A stretch of 20,302 bases of DNA. It comes from Candidatus Bathyarchaeota archaeon (lineage in GTDB: Archaea > Thermoproteota > Bathyarchaeia > Bathyarchaeales > DTEX01). Each line of letters begins with the position of its first letter. The stretch's first letter is position 1. The notes under the pieces are model-generated. The model ran no database searches, was not told the DNA's origin, and was given only the letters and a program-made list of their open reading frames with translations. The translations under genes and the position numbers were made by a program. Positions 5,818 through 14,750 of this stretch are shown piece by piece. The DNA lies in NCBI GenBank assembly GCA_003601695.1, contig PIYH01000010.1:1-20302 (forward strand), given 5' to 3'.

Positions 5818-8800
5818 ATGCAAATATCACGAACGTTTAAAAAGGCTACTAGATTCCTCCTTATTGCAGTAACAATTCTCATCTTAATTAATGTTTTGCC
5901 AAGATACATAGCTGGGTATGCTGCTCAAAATATGGCGGTCTATTCTGAACCTATAGATTATAGCTCCGTTGTAAAAGAAGTTGACATGGATGCCATAAAA
6001 CGTCACGTCGAGTTTTTCTCTAGCTTTGAGACTCGTTCAACGGGATATCCCGGCTTATATGAAGCTGCACGATACATCCACGACAAGTTTAAAGAGTATG
6101 GCTTAGTGAATGTCACTTATGAATACTTCATAATACCAGAATGCATAGACCACGGGGCGAATATCACATTTCTCTCTACAAACGAAACTTTCAGAATTTA
6201 TCCTATGAAGCCTAACTTTGGAGCTCCATCCACAACTCCGCCGGAGGGAATAACAGGCACTCTGATATATGCCCATAGGGGGAGACTCCGGGACTTTGAC
6301 GGGCTACCTGTTAAGGGTAGTATAGTTCTTATGGATTGGGAGTCCGAAAACAACTGGTTGGTAGCTGCGAGGCTTGGAGCCAAAGCAGTAATCTTTCTAC
6401 CTCCGGCTTTTATGCCAACATATTTTGTCCCCGAAAGAGTTGATGTTCCATTCACTTTCCCGAGGTTCTATGCTCCGCAGGGACGCTTATTGCTTGAACA
6501 TGTGGGAGAAAGGGTGACTGTTAAAGCGAATACTTACTGGGAGAGAGTGAAGGCTGTAAATGTAATGGGCTTTATACCTGGCACGGAGTATCCGAATAGA
6601 TCGGTTCTCTTAACGGCCTATTTTGATTCAGGTTCAGTCTGCCCTTCTCTCGCGCCTGGAGCGGAGGAAAGCATAGGAATATCGGTTCTCCTAGAATTAG
6701 CTAAGTGGCTCTCGAAGCCGGAGAATAGACCCAAATATACCGTTATCTTCCTTGCGTATTCGGGTCACCATCAAGGTTTAAGGGGAGCGCAGTTCTTTGC
6801 GCAGGAGTATATTTGGCCTGCCACGAACCTCACAAAAAGATGGATTGGAACAAATATCCTTTACAGTATACATATAGAACCATCCACGGGTAGCGATGCT
6901 GTTTATCAAAGCTGGATGGGAGATTTCCTACGAGGCATGTACACATATGGCACATATGGCCCTACAAACCAAGCGTACTTCATGGTTTTTGTAGGCAAGA
7001 TTATTCAAGAGATCAATGCTCAGAAGCCCGCTGGAAGAGCTTATGAGGTTTATATGGACACAACAACTGGCGAGCTTGAAAGGGCAGCTGGAATCTTCAA
7101 TATACCACGTGTACGCTCCTTTTATACCAGACCTGAATCCGGCGCCTTCATCTTTGAAAGCGAAATCTTGCTTGCCTTAGGCGCTCAAGCCTGGACATTC
7201 TTCACAGCGTATGATCCAAAACCCTACTATAACAGACCGTATGACACCATCGACCACATCAATTTTGAAAACTTAAGGCCTCAAATTGAATTGTTATACT
7301 GCGAGCTGAAGAAGCTTCTAACCTTACCAAAGGAGATAATATACGAGAATCTCCTATACATCCTCGGCACCGAACCGGAGAGATTCTGGAAACCGCCGGA
7401 ATATACTCCAGGCCCACTCGCTACATTCCCACCTAACTATCATTACACAGACCCCCAATACAATGTATCGCTAAACGCGCCTACTCAAAACTGGCAGAAA
7501 CTATGGGGTAGAGTTGGAGTGTGGAATAGGACGAAGGCCTGGTACGATAATGTCCCAAACGCCCTCATCCGACTGCAAGGAATATACGGTTCCCCTGCGA
7601 GTGAAAACTTTATCTGGTGGTTAATGGCCGATGAGAATGGATATTTTGAGGTTTGGGGAGTTTCTCCTGGACCTGAAAGCGCTTCATTTAGGCAAGACGC
7701 ATTCGTTTTCAATCAGTCTACGGGCATGATAATCTATGCCCCGGACTTCGGCCTCCACACCTTCGCGCCTGAAAAACTCGTCGTAGCATATGCATGGATG
7801 ACACCAATGGTTCAAGATATGGGATACACGGTTGTCTTTAAAGCATCCCCGATTATCCTATTCGATAACGTTAACCCGGCCACTCTAGCTCCACCCAGAG
7901 CCGCAGAATCAGCTGGAGCCGCAACCGCCGCTGGCGGAGCTGAAGGAGCAGCAGCTGGAAGAGGAGCTCCTGGGCGTCAACGTGTGGTTTACACCCTCAT
8001 GGTTGACCCTTACAAGATGGACTCACATATCCTTCCAGAGAGCTATGGAAGGTTTGTTCTGGAGAGCGATAAGTATTCAATCTCAATGGTACTTGTTCCC
8101 CCAAACGATCGTTACGAGCTTGTTTTAAGATCGCCCGGAGGGTTGAGGTATCCGCTTGCCTTCCTAATTAACGCTTCCGATGATTATCCGGATGGTAGAG
8201 GATACTTCATTAAGCCAAATCAGCAATTAATCTTAACGCATACAAATCTCCATTACGCGAAGAATCTCTACTACACATCAGAAGCTCGCTTCGAAATATT
8301 ATCAAAGATAGATAAGCGGGAACTTCAAAAAGAAGAATACTTTATTCATGAAAAAGTTGGGAGGCTCATCCGCGAAGCAGAGGAAGAGATTAAAAGAAAC
8401 AATTACTCAAAGGCTTTTGAATGTTCCTCTCTCGCTTGGCGGTTAGCTAGAAATGTATATCTCTACACGAGGCCGAAGATAGAGGACGCCGCGTCGACTG
8501 TTCCGATTCTAGCGGTCTTTCTAATACCGTTCGCTCTCCTCTTCGAAAAGCTCGTTGTAAATGTCCCAGGTAGAAAGAAAATTCCCGTTTTATTAGCGAT
8601 CTTCGCGGTCACTCTTGCTTCCTTCTACTTCATACATCCAGGCTTCAGCTTCGCTGTAAGCCCAGTCATGATCGTCTTAGGCTTCTCAATATTAATACTA
8701 ACACTCCCGATACTAGCGATAGCTATCAACCAAGTTCTAGAGTACATGAGGGCGCTCAGAATAAAACTCTCTGGAGAACACGAGGCAAGAGTAGGCCGCG

Positions 8801-10518
8801 GCGCAATAGCAGTATGGTCATTTGTTCTAGGCGTTGAGAATATGCGTCGCCGAAAGCTTAGAACATCCTTGGTCTTCTTTTCAATGTTATGCTTGATTAT
8901 AGCGTTTGTGAATCTAGCGTCGATTGAACGGTTCTCGGTCGTAAAGTCAGCGCCGACGGGTGAAACCCCAACCTATCAAGGCATATATATACATAGGCCT
9001 TCTTGGGGGGAGGGACATCCGGAACTAGGAGACTCCATAATTGACTACCTCACTAATAAGTATGGAAAGATAGCGACGGTCGCCCCTAGAGCATGGGCAT
9101 ATAGCGATTACAGTTCCTATACAGATTATAGGGCTGGCTGGCCAGTTTACAATCCAGTTAACAATGAATCCATCGTAGCGCAAGCGTTGCTGGGTCTAAC
9201 CCCGCAGGAGGCAAACGTTACAAAAATCGACAAGCTCATCGTTGAGGGAAGATGGTTTCTCCCAACAGATCTTCACGCATGTATTCTAAGCGAGGATGCG
9301 GTTAAGAAGCTGGATCTTAAGCTTAGAGATACTGTGAGAATAGCTGGTTTAAACCTTACTTTGGTAGGCATAATCAGTAATGCGATGGATAGCTTGGTTG
9401 ACATAGACGGAGAAGGCATAACTCCGATAAAGATGAATTGGAGAGAGGAGAATCCATATAACGTTCATCTACTAGTCAAATCTCTCAGTGAAGGCGTAGC
9501 TATAGTGCCATATAGATTCTGCATCTCCGTTGGAGGAGAGATAGCCAGTGTATCGATCGTTCCAAAGGATCCAAAGATCATCGAAAGCTTGTCAGAGGAG
9601 ATCTTCAATTTCTTCACCGATCTTCCAATATACTATAGCATAGGCGACCAAACGTGGATTCGAACAGCAAGCATGAGTATATCAGCGTTTGGAATAGAGT
9701 CTCAAATCGTCTTATGGGTAATCCTCTTCTTCTCGATCCTGGATATCATGTTAGGGAACGTTCATGAACGTGCACGTGAGATATCCATATATGGAACGGT
9801 AGGCCTCAGCCCCATGCATACGGCCTTCATGTTCTTCGCGGAGGCATGCGTATACGCGATAGTAGGCGGCATCCTAGGATACATTCTAGCCTTAGCCATC
9901 AACCATGTAGTATCATTCTTCTATCCGGGAACCCTCATCCAGAATTTCGGTTCATCACAGGTCGTAAATGCACTGCTCCTAAGCATGGCCTCCATGATCA
10001 TCTCGACTCTCTATCCGATGTATAAGGCATCTAAAAGCGTAGTTCCAAGCTTAGAGCGTGTGTGGAGGATCCCAACATCCCCAGTGGGAGACCACTGGAC
10101 CATACCGTATCCATTCTTCGCTACGACAGAGGAGGAAGTTAAAGGAATCATGGCTTATCTCCACGAGTATGCCCAGGCACACATAGGGGAACGGCCTCCA
10201 GAGTTTAAGGTCAGCGACTTGAGAATAGAAAGTGCGGAAGTTGCTGGTACACGTGCATATATCCTAAAGATGAGAGCGAGGCTCTTCCCATATGAAGCGG
10301 CTGTAAGTCAAGATGTAAGCATCAACTTTATGCTAAGAGAGGGCAGGTGGGGAATGACCGTTGAGTTAAACAGAATCTCAGGGACTACTTCTGAATGGCA
10401 AAGAATCAATGGACTCTTCCTCGACTTGTTCAGGAAGCAGATGCTCGTTTGGAGAGGTCTTCCACAGAAAGAGAAAGAAAAATACACAAGAAGATTCAAG
10501 GAAGTAACCGAAAGCTGA
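5818..10518 (+). CDS. Giant envelope protein: degenerate M28 domain fused to FtsX/MacB-type permease
   Basis: Residues are counted from the ATG at 5806; the SD favours 5818, four codons later. An N-terminal membrane anchor (about 14-36) exports the next part. Residues 60-505 have the M28 peptidase layout with a PA-type insert near 165-200. Every expected metal or catalytic position is changed: AYFDS (271-275) for AHxDS, GAEES (285-289) for GADDN, SGHHQGLRGA (319-328) for GGEExGLxGS, IHIEPS (355-360) for the Asp strand, and YNRPYDT (475-481) for FHxxxDT. Residues 583-690 resemble a carboxypeptidase-regulatory domain (ADENGYFEVWGV). An Ala/Gly-rich linker (694-724) and a beta-rich segment follow. 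Three membrane helices (about 895-975) precede an FtsX/MacB permease: helix 1019-1039, a large outer domain, then helices near 1297-1318, 1340-1368 and 1386-1404. The cytoplasmic tail of about 150 residues has a counterpart in the minus-strand FtsX protein at 16878. No ATPase partner is nearby. Confidence 0.85.
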   Translation: MQISRTFKKATRFLLIAVTILILINVLPRYIAGYAAQNMAVYSEPIDYSSVVKEVDMDAIKRHVEFFSSFETRSTGYPGLYEAARYIHDKFKEYGLVNVTYEYFIIPECIDHGANITFLSTNETFRIYPMKPNFGAPSTTPPEGITGTLIYAHRGRLRDFDGLPVKGSIVLMDWESENNWLVAARLGAKAVIFLPPAFMPTYFVPERVDVPFTFPRFYAPQGRLLLEHVGERVTVKANTYWERVKAVNVMGFIPGTEYPNRSVLLTAYFDSGSVCPSLAPGAEESIGISVLLELAKWLSKPENRPKYTVIFLAYSGHHQGLRGAQFFAQEYIWPATNLTKRWIGTNILYSIHIEPSTGSDAVYQSWMGDFLRGMYTYGTYGPTNQAYFMVFVGKIIQEINAQKPAGRAYEVYMDTTTGELERAAGIFNIPRVRSFYTRPESGAFIFESEILLALGAQAWTFFTAYDPKPYYNRPYDTIDHINFENLRPQIELLYCELKKLLTLPKEIIYENLLYILGTEPERFWKPPEYTPGPLATFPPNYHYTDPQYNVSLNAPTQNWQKLWGRVGVWNRTKAWYDNVPNALIRLQGIYGSPASENFIWWLMADENGYFEVWGVSPGPESASFRQDAFVFNQSTGMIIYAPDFGLHTFAPEKLVVAYAWMTPMVQDMGYTVVFKASPIILFDNVNPATLAPPRAAESAGAATAAGGAEGAAAGRGAPGRQRVVYTLMVDPYKMDSHILPESYGRFVLESDKYSISMVLVPPNDRYELVLRSPGGLRYPLAFLINASDDYPDGRGYFIKPNQQLILTHTNLHYAKNLYYTSEARFEILSKIDKRELQKEEYFIHEKVGRLIREAEEEIKRNNYSKAFECSSLAWRLARNVYLYTRPKIEDAASTVPILAVFLIPFALLFEKLVVNVPGRKKIPVLLAIFAVTLASFYFIHPGFSFAVSPVMIVLGFSILILTLPILAIAINQVLEYMRALRIKLSGEHEARVGRGAIAVWSFVLGVENMRRRKLRTSLVFFSMLCLIIAFVNLASIERFSVVKSAPTGETPTYQGIYIHRPSWGEGHPELGDSIIDYLTNKYGKIATVAPRAWAYSDYSSYTDYRAGWPVYNPVNNESIVAQALLGLTPQEANVTKIDKLIVEGRWFLPTDLHACILSEDAVKKLDLKLRDTVRIAGLNLTLVGIISNAMDSLVDIDGEGITPIKMNWREENPYNVHLLVKSLSEGVAIVPYRFCISVGGEIASVSIVPKDPKIIESLSEEIFNFFTDLPIYYSIGDQTWIRTASMSISAFGIESQIVLWVILFFSILDIMLGNVHERAREISIYGTVGLSPMHTAFMFFAEACVYAIVGGILGYILALAINHVVSFFYPGTLIQNFGSSQVVNALLLSMASMIISTLYPMYKASKSVVPSLERVWRIPTSPVGDHWTIPYPFFATTEEEVKGIMAYLHEYAQAHIGERPPEFKVSDLRIESAEVAGTRAYILKMRARLFPYEAAVSQDVSINFMLREGRWGMTVELNRISGTTSEWQRINGLFLDLFRKQMLVWRGLPQKEKEKYTRRFKEVTES

Positions 10519-10550
10519 CATAAAGATTCCATAGTTTCTATATGTATCAA

Positions 10551-10564
10551 AAACCTTAAAAAGG
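10551..10564 (+). promoter_or_regulatory. Possible promoter of the 706-residue transporter gene
   Basis: AAACCTTAAAAAGG has a BRE-like and TATA-like arrangement in the 80-bp gap after the M28-FtsX gene. A start near 10583 would leave a leader of about 15 nt before the TTG at 10599. Read-through from the upstream gene is equally possible, since no terminator is visible between them. Confidence 0.3.
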
Positions 10565-10598
10565 GAATGATTTAATATTTTTTCTCTGGGGAAATACG

Positions 10599-12719
10599 TT
10601 GTCGGAAGAAGTAGAGGTTCGTAAAGGTTTAACGCCGAAGGCATTGATTATCGGGTTGGTAATCGTAGTATTGCAAGCGGTTTTTCTTGTTCCACTTCGC
10701 GGCTACGGTGGACTTACCCGTCCAGGCTATTTCCTACCATTGTCAATTATATTCTGGGTTTCAATAGTCGCAGCGTTACTGAACGCAGCTAAGCCAGGAC
10801 TCTTCAGCATACAAGAGCTGACTGTAATATTCGCAATGGTCTTTGTGGGGATTGCTTGGTCAGCCATTCCTTGGACCGCTAACTTTGTAACCGGCGCACT
10901 GTATATTGGTCCAAGCTTCGCAATAAACGAAGCCGATGTTTTGAACTTGGTGCCCGCGTGGCACTGGGGTCCCACGGACATGTCGATTATAGAGTCCACA
11001 TTCCTAACTTCCACATGGAGCATAAACTGGGGCGCCTTCGCGGAGCCGCTGGGATGGGGCCTCACATTAATGATAGGCATGTGCATGTCTTCGATCTTTC
11101 TTGGATTATTACTGCGTCACTCCTTCGTTGTAAGAGAAGCATTGCCGTTTCCTTTCGCAACTCTCCAAACAGAGCTAGTGAAGGTTGCTGAGCCGGAAAA
11201 TAGGCCATTAGGCATCTTTAAGATGAAGTTTTTCTGGATAGGCTGGGTCATCATGCTCTTGCTGAGGCTCCCGACTTGGCTGGGGATCTTCGAGATATGG
11301 GCGGGAAGCCCTGCTGGTGCAAGAGCATTCAGTGACGCGCTTGCGCCGATTAGGGCCGCTTGGGCCCCACTAAACGTGGGAGGAAGAGATCTGACAAGTC
11401 TAGGTCTTCTCCCCTGGGTTCCATTATCATACAGCAATCTCTACAGTAATATCATTCTGGTGGCTTTCATGTTGCTGATGCCTACTGACGTACTAAACGG
11501 AGCGGTGCTAGGCTGGATAGTTCTAGTAGTCATTTCACTTGCGATCCAGACAGCCGCCGGCGCTCTTCCGCCGTTCCCAACTGGAACGGGATCATGGGGC
11601 GCATGGTCATCCCTGCAGTATCAAGGTCTATCCTCTGCCTTCGCAAACTACTACAGTGGAGTTTCAATGGGCATCCTCTTCGCAATATTCCTATATCCAC
11701 TATGGGTAAATAGGAGCTACGTGAGTAGGCTCTTCGGAGCGATCTCGAGGCCTGATCCGGAACTCGACGCTGAATCGCCGATACCCTACCGGTACATATG
11801 GTGGGGATTTATACTGTCTTCTATCATATACATAGCTGGATGGATATGGCTTGGACTACCACCAGTGATCGCCGTCCTATTCGTCTTCTTCCTGATGATC
11901 TACTTAACAGCCGGCGTAAGAGTTGTTGCGGAAGGCGGAGGCCACCCTGTATGGTGGGGTCACATCGGAGCATGGATAGACGGCTCACAGCACTGGATAA
12001 TGCTTCCAATCACAGCGTTGCTCATATATGCATTCATTAACCCGATGGCAACGGATTACCATACGGCTGCAACAGGCTACTATCTAACTTATGCAGGCTG
12101 GGGTGAACCGACGATGGGTATGCAGCTCTCAGCGTTTCTGCTGACTTCTCTGCTGATGTGGAAGGTTGGACATGAGACAAAGACGGACATGAAAGACCTG
12201 TTTAAGGCTGTTGTAATCGCTGGCCTAGTCTCAATATTCGCGGCCTTTATAGGAACAATATACACGATACATGTGATAAACTTCGAACCCGGATCGCCCG
12301 CGCGGAGAGTTATGAGCATGGCGAGTCAGGACTGGCTCTGGGGATTCTTCTACGAAGAGAAGTGGTGGGGACGAGTGGAAGTGCCGACAGACATGACGGG
12401 CGTAATGCGCACACTGAACTCCATAATACTCGGCTTCGTCTATGGACTTGCCCTATACCTTCTGAGGGCTAAGCTCGTATGGTTCAGAGTAAACCCAGCT
12501 GGAACCGTCCTCCTCCTCGGAGTGAGGCAACTACTCCTCTGGTTGCCGTTCATCATCGCATGGATCATCAAGCTACTCATAGTGAGATTCACAAGAGTGG
12601 AATTCTTCGATAAATATGTGAAACCACTCTGTGTAGGCCTCCTATTCAGCTATTATGGAACCAGCCTTTTCTCTGTAGTCAACAACTGGGTATGGCGAGT
12701 TCTGTGGTGGCGAGGATAA
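10599..12719 (+). CDS. Multi-spanning OPT-like transporter, DUF6785/DUF6784 type
   Basis: This 706-residue, very hydrophobic protein has roughly 14-16 membrane helices and a short charged N-terminus. It matches my memory of the DUF6785 (N-terminal) plus DUF6784 (C-terminal) membrane proteins, which resemble oligopeptide transporter (OPT) proteins. VREALPFPFATLQTELV (178-194) corresponds to the conserved LPFP segment after a transmembrane helix in OPT-like carriers. RVVAEGGGHPVWWGHIG (441-457) is a Gly/Trp-rich intramembrane stretch likely to line the substrate path. The start is TTG with a modest GGGG SD about 7 nt before it; no in-frame ATG is available upstream. The gene lies 80 bp after the M28-FtsX gene and 141 bp before its divergent relative. 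Peptide uptake is an inference from family resemblance and the peptidase neighbours. Confidence 0.75.
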   Translation: MSEEVEVRKGLTPKALIIGLVIVVLQAVFLVPLRGYGGLTRPGYFLPLSIIFWVSIVAALLNAAKPGLFSIQELTVIFAMVFVGIAWSAIPWTANFVTGALYIGPSFAINEADVLNLVPAWHWGPTDMSIIESTFLTSTWSINWGAFAEPLGWGLTLMIGMCMSSIFLGLLLRHSFVVREALPFPFATLQTELVKVAEPENRPLGIFKMKFFWIGWVIMLLLRLPTWLGIFEIWAGSPAGARAFSDALAPIRAAWAPLNVGGRDLTSLGLLPWVPLSYSNLYSNIILVAFMLLMPTDVLNGAVLGWIVLVVISLAIQTAAGALPPFPTGTGSWGAWSSLQYQGLSSAFANYYSGVSMGILFAIFLYPLWVNRSYVSRLFGAISRPDPELDAESPIPYRYIWWGFILSSIIYIAGWIWLGLPPVIAVLFVFFLMIYLTAGVRVVAEGGGHPVWWGHIGAWIDGSQHWIMLPITALLIYAFINPMATDYHTAATGYYLTYAGWGEPTMGMQLSAFLLTSLLMWKVGHETKTDMKDLFKAVVIAGLVSIFAAFIGTIYTIHVINFEPGSPARRVMSMASQDWLWGFFYEEKWWGRVEVPTDMTGVMRTLNSIILGFVYGLALYLLRAKLVWFRVNPAGTVLLLGVRQLLLWLPFIIAWIIKLLIVRFTRVEFFDKYVKPLCVGLLFSYYGTSLFSVVNNWVWRVLWWRG

Positions 12720-12733
12720 AAAATCTAAACATT

Positions 12734-12745
12734 CCCTTTTTTATT
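12734..12745 (+). terminator. T-tract terminator after the 706-residue transporter
   Basis: CCCTTTTTTATT begins 14 nt after the stop codon at 12717-12719. A short oligo-T run of this kind is the usual archaeal termination signal, and an AT-rich stretch follows. Confidence 0.4.
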
Positions 12746-12806
12746 ATTGAGAAATAATAATTAATGGGTCTTTTAGAACACTTTTAAGAGAGATTCCGTC
12801 GTAAAA

Positions 12807-12831
12807 CTTAAGTGTTAAATTACTAAAATAC
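12807..12831 (+). promoter_or_regulatory. Possible promoter of the 629-residue transporter gene
   Basis: Two TATA-like candidates, GTTAAATTA (about 12813-12821) and CTAAAATAC (12823-12831), lie 30-50 nt upstream of the ATG at 12861. Either would give a short leader containing the SD-like GGGGAT at about 12850-12855. Confidence 0.3.
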
Positions 12832-12860
12832 TTTATCCATAATGTGAAGGGGATAAGCTG

Positions 12861-14750
12861 ATGATGAAAGAGAGAAAAGCGGAGCCCAAGTCGGGTTTTT
12901 CATTCGTATCATCCCTCGCAGTTTTATACGCCATATTCGTCTTCATACCGGCAATCCTCTATCTGCAGCTAATGATGGGCACAGGAGGGATTCCCGTATC
13001 CTGGTTCACGGTCATCCTCTTCGTCGAATTGGGAAGAGTCCTAGGCTACAAGGTTACAAAGCAGGAGGCAACCATGATCTTCATACTTTCTAGCGCTGAG
13101 CTATTCATTCCCCTTGGAATGGTCTATAGAGGATACTTCAGAACGTCAGATATAGCTAGACTCTTCGGCATAAGCGAGCAGATACCGACATGGTATGCTC
13201 CCGATCCCACAACCGGGGTCTACGAACTAAGAACATTCTTCCATCCAGCCTGGACCCCGCCCTTCTTAGTGTACTTCACAGAATTAATCGTTACCTCCCT
13301 ATGTGTTTGGGGACTCGCATTCTTCGCTCGAAGATTATTCATAATAGAAGAGAACTTACCTTTCCCCCTGCAGCAGGTCTCTGCAAGGGCAATTATAACC
13401 CTGACAGAAAAAAGGGATAGAGAAGGAATATGGATACTCTTTCTCACATCCATGATAAGCTTCGTATACGGATTTGTGCTTTTCGCTCTTCCATTCCTAG
13501 TAAAAGCCTACGCAGGTGTTACTCTCACCATAATCCCTGTTCCATGGGTTGACTTATCAAAAAGTCTAGCAGGTGTGCTTCCAGGAGCACTAATCGGAGT
13601 GGCAACAGGTCTCGGACCCATCGCCGGATCCTTCGTCCTCCCTATACCAACCATTATCGGAATAATCATCGGATCCTTCAGCGTATACTTCATAGGAAAC
13701 TGGTTAACCGTCGCCTACAACTTAGCATTGAAGCCATGGTATGTTCCAGGCATGTCGATGCAGATGGCCCTGCAGAGATGCACCCTCTATTTCTGGGGAG
13801 CCCCTATAATGGGTCTTGGAATGGCCGGAGGCATAGTGCCAGTCATAGCAAGATATATCCGTAGAATGTCTAAAAAATCGTTCACCACTAGAAGTGCCAC
13901 CGTAAGTAGGCGGGAGCGCTTCCCGCTTTGGAAGTGGTTTCTGATTCCTCTCCTCGTAATGTGGGCGCTCAGCATCCTCTGGTACGTCATCCTCACACCT
14001 AAATTCCCCCTCTGGATGATTCTTCCCCTTATAATAGCCGTTCCCGTAGCCCTAGTGCTAATTGATGGAAGGATGCTCGGAGAGACTGGTATAACATTCG
14101 CATCTGGACAGTCAGGGAACCTTATGCGTCTAGTCTACTGGTCGAGCGGATATCAAGGAATCGACGTCTGGTTTGTACCTACACCATGGAGAAGCGGAGC
14201 GGCCGGAACTCTAAGCCAATTAAAGGTATGCGACTTAACCGAAACGGATGTGTTAAGCTTTCTAAAGATGTGGTGGCTCTTCCTCCCCGTAGGAGTTCTA
14301 GTGGGATTCGCCTACGTACAGCTATTCTGGTCTATAGCTCCCATACCTTCCGGCAGATATCCAGGGGCAGAAATATTCTGGCCGATCTCCGCGGTTAATG
14401 AATGCCTATGGATCAGAGGCTTACAACGCGGATTATTCAGACCGGACTGGCTCGCCGGCTCCTTCATCATCGGATTCGCGTTGGCGTCAGTGTTCGAATT
14501 AACTAGGCTAAACACTATAGTGCCCTTCATCGCTATAGTTGCAGGCACAGTTACTTTTACACCCTACGCAGTAACGTATGGAATAGGCCTCGTGATCAGA
14601 ATGGTGCTCTGCAAGCTTCTCGGCAAAAAATGGTTTGAAGAAAGGAAGCAGATGCTTGCAGCGGGGATAATGATAGGATACAGCATCGCAGCCATAATCG
14701 GCATCAGCGTAACTCTCATAATGAACTCGATATGGATCCTACCCTACTAG
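12861..14750 (+). CDS. Second OPT-like multi-spanning membrane protein, divergent partner of the 706-residue one
   Basis: This 629-residue hydrophobic protein has roughly 13-15 helices. It is a distant paralogue of the preceding transporter. Both place an acidic-Leu-Pro-Phe-Pro motif at about the same depth (IEENLPFPLQQVSARAI, 161-177, against VREALPFPF), followed by a short charged loop and a Trp-rich helix. Its counterpart of the AEGGGHPVWWGH stretch is DGRMLGETGITFASGQ (402-417), then a Tyr/Trp-rich segment. A basic cytoplasmic loop (330-357, RYIRRMSKK) lies midway. The start is ATG at 12861 with GGGGAT upstream; ATG at 12864 is an alternative. It may form a heteromer with the 706-residue protein or transport a related ligand. 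Its last 35 bases overlap the end of the opposite-strand peptidase gene. Confidence 0.75.
   Translation: MMKERKAEPKSGFSFVSSLAVLYAIFVFIPAILYLQLMMGTGGIPVSWFTVILFVELGRVLGYKVTKQEATMIFILSSAELFIPLGMVYRGYFRTSDIARLFGISEQIPTWYAPDPTTGVYELRTFFHPAWTPPFLVYFTELIVTSLCVWGLAFFARRLFIIEENLPFPLQQVSARAIITLTEKRDREGIWILFLTSMISFVYGFVLFALPFLVKAYAGVTLTIIPVPWVDLSKSLAGVLPGALIGVATGLGPIAGSFVLPIPTIIGIIIGSFSVYFIGNWLTVAYNLALKPWYVPGMSMQMALQRCTLYFWGAPIMGLGMAGGIVPVIARYIRRMSKKSFTTRSATVSRRERFPLWKWFLIPLLVMWALSILWYVILTPKFPLWMILPLIIAVPVALVLIDGRMLGETGITFASGQSGNLMRLVYWSSGYQGIDVWFVPTPWRSGAAGTLSQLKVCDLTETDVLSFLKMWWLFLPVGVLVGFAYVQLFWSIAPIPSGRYPGAEIFWPISAVNECLWIRGLQRGLFRPDWLAGSFIIGFALASVFELTRLNTIVPFIAIVAGTVTFTPYAVTYGIGLVIRMVLCKLLGKKWFEERKQMLAAGIMIGYSIAAIIGISVTLIMNSIWILPY

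Noticed and set aside
5818..7320. Active M28 aminopeptidase domain
   Set aside because: All expected metal and catalytic positions carry other residues.
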